Source of the DNA: Porticoccaceae bacterium
GTDB taxonomy: Bacteria; Pseudomonadota; Gammaproteobacteria; Pseudomonadales; Porticoccaceae
DNA length: 7,924 bases
Direction: 5' to 3'
NCBI GenBank assembly: GCA_030741175.1
Contig: JASLVT010000052.1
Coordinates: forward strand, 1-7,924
Below the pieces are notes generated by a model, which searched no databases, was not told the origin of the DNA, and saw only the letters and a list, made by a program, of their open reading frames with translations. Positions 6,843-7,924 of this stretch are shown here, piece after piece; positions within the stretch are counted from its first letter, which is position 1, and the number at the start of each line of letters is the position of its first letter. Made by a program: the position numbers and the translations under genes.

Positions 6843-7379
6843 TCAGAACCACATTCGTTTAAGTGCATCATCTTTAAGTAGAATATGGTGTCTCAAAGCG
6901 GCACCTATATGCACGATGAGTATACAGATAAGACTGATTACGCATGCTATATGAATCTCAGTTGCCAATAATTTTACAGACTCGTCCGGCCCGCTAATGG
7001 CGGGCAATGGAATTAGCCAAAATAATTTTACTGGAAAATTGGCGGCAGAGGATATCAACCAACCCGACAATGGTAGCGCTAGCATCAGACCATAGAGTAC
7101 AGCATGAGCCGCGGTGGCTAGCGCCTTTTCTATTGCGGTGGCTGCGATAGGGAGTGGAATAGTGCTTCTGATACGCCAAAGTAAACGCATGATAACGACC
7201 AAGAGAATCAGCATACCGATCGATTTATGCCATATGAACATATCGATCTTGAGCGGGGAGAGTTTAAGATCTTTGGCGTAGAAACCTAGGGGAATTTGAA
7301 TAAAAATCAATCCCGCTGTGACCCAGTGGAATAGTTTGCTGAGCCAGCTCCATTCATCCAAGTCACCTTTCTTGGCCAT
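6843..7379 (-). CDS. Cytochrome b561 (YceJ/CybB-like) membrane diheme protein
   Basis: The 178-residue integral membrane protein has four hydrophobic helices. Histidines sit at the expected heme-ligand places: H18 in KLFHWVTAGLIF, H51 in FIWHKSIGM, and H143 and H157 in the last helix pair (EIHIACVIS and LIVHIGAALRHH). H92 (AAHAVLYGLMLALPLSGWL) is the further conserved helix-3 histidine. Bacterial b561 proteins carry two b hemes and exchange electrons between quinol and acceptors such as superoxide or periplasmic partners. The frame also contains a TTG at 7388, but GGAG at 7390-7393 would be one base from it and ten from the ATG at 7379, so I chose the ATG. The gene is first in the operon, followed after 3 bp by YceI, the same order as E. 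coli yceJ-yceI. A sigma70-type promoter lies just upstream. Confidence 0.92.
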   Translation of the reverse strand: MAKKGDLDEWSWLSKLFHWVTAGLIFIQIPLGFYAKDLKLSPLKIDMFIWHKSIGMLILLVVIMRLLWRIRSTIPLPIAATAIEKALATAAHAVLYGLMLALPLSGWLISSAANFPVKLFWLIPLPAISGPDESVKLLATEIHIACVISLICILIVHIGAALRHHILLKDDALKRMWF

Positions 7380-7389
7380 TCGTTTCAAT

Positions 7390-7393
7390 CTCC
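7390..7393 (-). promoter_or_regulatory. Ribosome binding site that decides the b561 start
   Basis: GGAG on the minus strand is ten bases upstream of the ATG at 7379 and only one base from an in-frame TTG at 7388. The spacing is usable for the ATG and impossible for the TTG. Confidence 0.6.
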
Positions 7394-7412
7394 ATAGCAG
7401 CGTAAAAATATG

Positions 7413-7441
7413 ATTATCCTGTCTAAAATCGACTCTGTAAA
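7413..7441 (-). promoter_or_regulatory. Sigma70-type promoter for the b561-YceI-YceI operon
   Basis: On the minus strand TTTACA (7441-7436) is followed after exactly 17 bases by GATAAT (7418-7413). Each hexamer has one mismatch to the TTGACA/TATAAT consensus. Transcription would begin near 7406, leaving a leader of about 27 bases to the ATG at 7379, with the GGAG in between. It is the best promoter match I noticed in the window. Confidence 0.68.
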
Positions 7442-7535
7442 TTTATGCTACGCAAGTAACTATCATTCGGGTTGTTTCGGCAGATCTGCTACCATTCCCA
7501 CCCACCTCAATAAATACCAATAATCGAGCAATATC

Positions 7536-7924
7536 GTGAGTGATAAACAGTTGATTAGCTGCGAAATCGTTGATCTTAGCCACGATGGGCGCGGTGTGGG
7601 GCGTGTGAATGGCAAGGCCTGCTTTATTGACGGCGCACTTCCTGAAGAGACTGTTGAATTTCGCTACACCAAGCGCAAGCGCAACTATGATGAAGGCATA
7701 GTGACCAAAGTACTGGGTGCTTCCACTCATAGAGAGGAGCCCAGCTGTAAGCATTACTCACGCTGTGGCGGTTGCAGTTTGCAGCATCTTAACCATGCGC
7801 AGCAAATAGAGTTTAAGCAACAGCAGCTGCTTAACAGTATGAGTCGCGCTGGGCTTGAGTGGGACGAATTATTACCCCCCATAAGTGCCTCTCAATGGGA
7901 CTATCGTCGCAGAGCACGTCTGGC
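7536..7924 (+). CDS. rlmD: 23S rRNA (uracil-5-)-methyltransferase RlmD, N-terminal part; 3' end outside window
   Basis: The frame runs open to the right edge, giving 129 residues. It starts with a TRAM domain: IVDLSHDGRGVGRVNGKACF (11-30), then ALPEETVEFRYTKRKRNYDE. Next comes the iron-sulfur cysteine cluster CKHYSRCGGCSLQHL, with C71, C77 and C80 spaced as C-x5-C-x2-C as in RlmD (RumA), and HAQQIEFKQQQL. The methyltransferase domain and fourth cysteine lie beyond the window. RlmD makes m5U1939 in 23S rRNA using S-adenosylmethionine. TAA at 7521-7523 closes the frame upstream and there is no ATG before the conserved region, so the GTG at 7536 is the likely start, with only a weak GAG seven bases before it. 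An extended -10-like TGCTACCAT at 7487-7495 is a weak promoter candidate. The gene is divergent from the b561 operon, with no functional link apparent. Confidence 0.92.
   Translation, partial: MSDKQLISCEIVDLSHDGRGVGRVNGKACFIDGALPEETVEFRYTKRKRNYDEGIVTKVLGASTHREEPSCKHYSRCGGCSLQHLNHAQQIEFKQQQLLNSMSRAGLEWDELLPPISASQWDYRRRARL

Noticed and set aside
7377..7388. TTG at 7388 as start of cytochrome b561
   Set aside because: The only GGAG is one base from this TTG, too close for use. The ATG at 7379 is preferred.
7443..7754. Open frame of 103 codons on the minus strand
   Set aside because: It runs antisense to the conserved TRAM and cysteine-cluster region of rlmD and through its upstream region. The protein has no recognisable family features.

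Overview
The window looks like ordinary chromosome of a gammaproteobacterium, probably marine or at least sunlight-exposed. This rests on the gene types: two photolyase/cryptochrome proteins, an RlmD-type rRNA methyltransferase, and a cytochrome b561 followed by YceI genes in the order of E. coli yceJ-yceI. It is an inference, not a taxonomic assignment. Base composition looks moderate and even throughout. I see no insertion sequence, integrase, tRNA, CRISPR array or other sign of recent transfer. Genes are tightly packed and no gene-free stretch exceeds about 160 bp.

Layout. (1) Positions 1-839 (+) hold the C-terminal part of a beta-lactamase-family serine hydrolase whose start lies off the left edge. 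(2) On the minus strand a two-gene photolyase operon is read from 3759 down to 875: first a DASH-type cryptochrome, then, after 8 bp, an iron-sulfur bacterial cryptochrome/photolyase of the (6-4) photolyase type. A perfect hairpin at 867-889 sits at its stop codon, facing the serine hydrolase. (3) A 158-bp divergent intergenic region (3760-3917) contains a 28-bp spaced dyad. (4) Reading rightwards from it, three tightly coupled genes encode a DUF3429 membrane protein, a DCC-family (DUF393) thiol-disulfide oxidoreductase and a short-chain dehydrogenase. (5) The SDR gene ends tail-to-tail in a 14-bp overlap with a minus-strand operon of cytochrome b561, a secreted YceI protein and a second YceI protein that is a predicted lipoprotein. 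This operon has a good sigma70-type promoter at 7413-7441. (6) From 7536 (+) starts the 5' part of rlmD, with a GTG start, cut by the right edge.

How they may work together. The two photolyases would use blue/near-UV light to reverse UV lesions. The iron-sulfur enzyme is expected to handle (6-4) photoproducts; DASH proteins act on cyclobutane dimers, mainly in single-stranded DNA. The divergent DUF3429-DCC-SDR set shares their intergenic region and may be co-regulated, but its function is not known. The b561-YceI-YceI operon is a membrane/periplasm redox and lipid- or quinone-binding set. I do not see a clearly new defence or mobile system. The most useful leads are the photolyase pair with its divergent accessory operon, the spaced dyad between them, and the two dissimilar YceI proteins.
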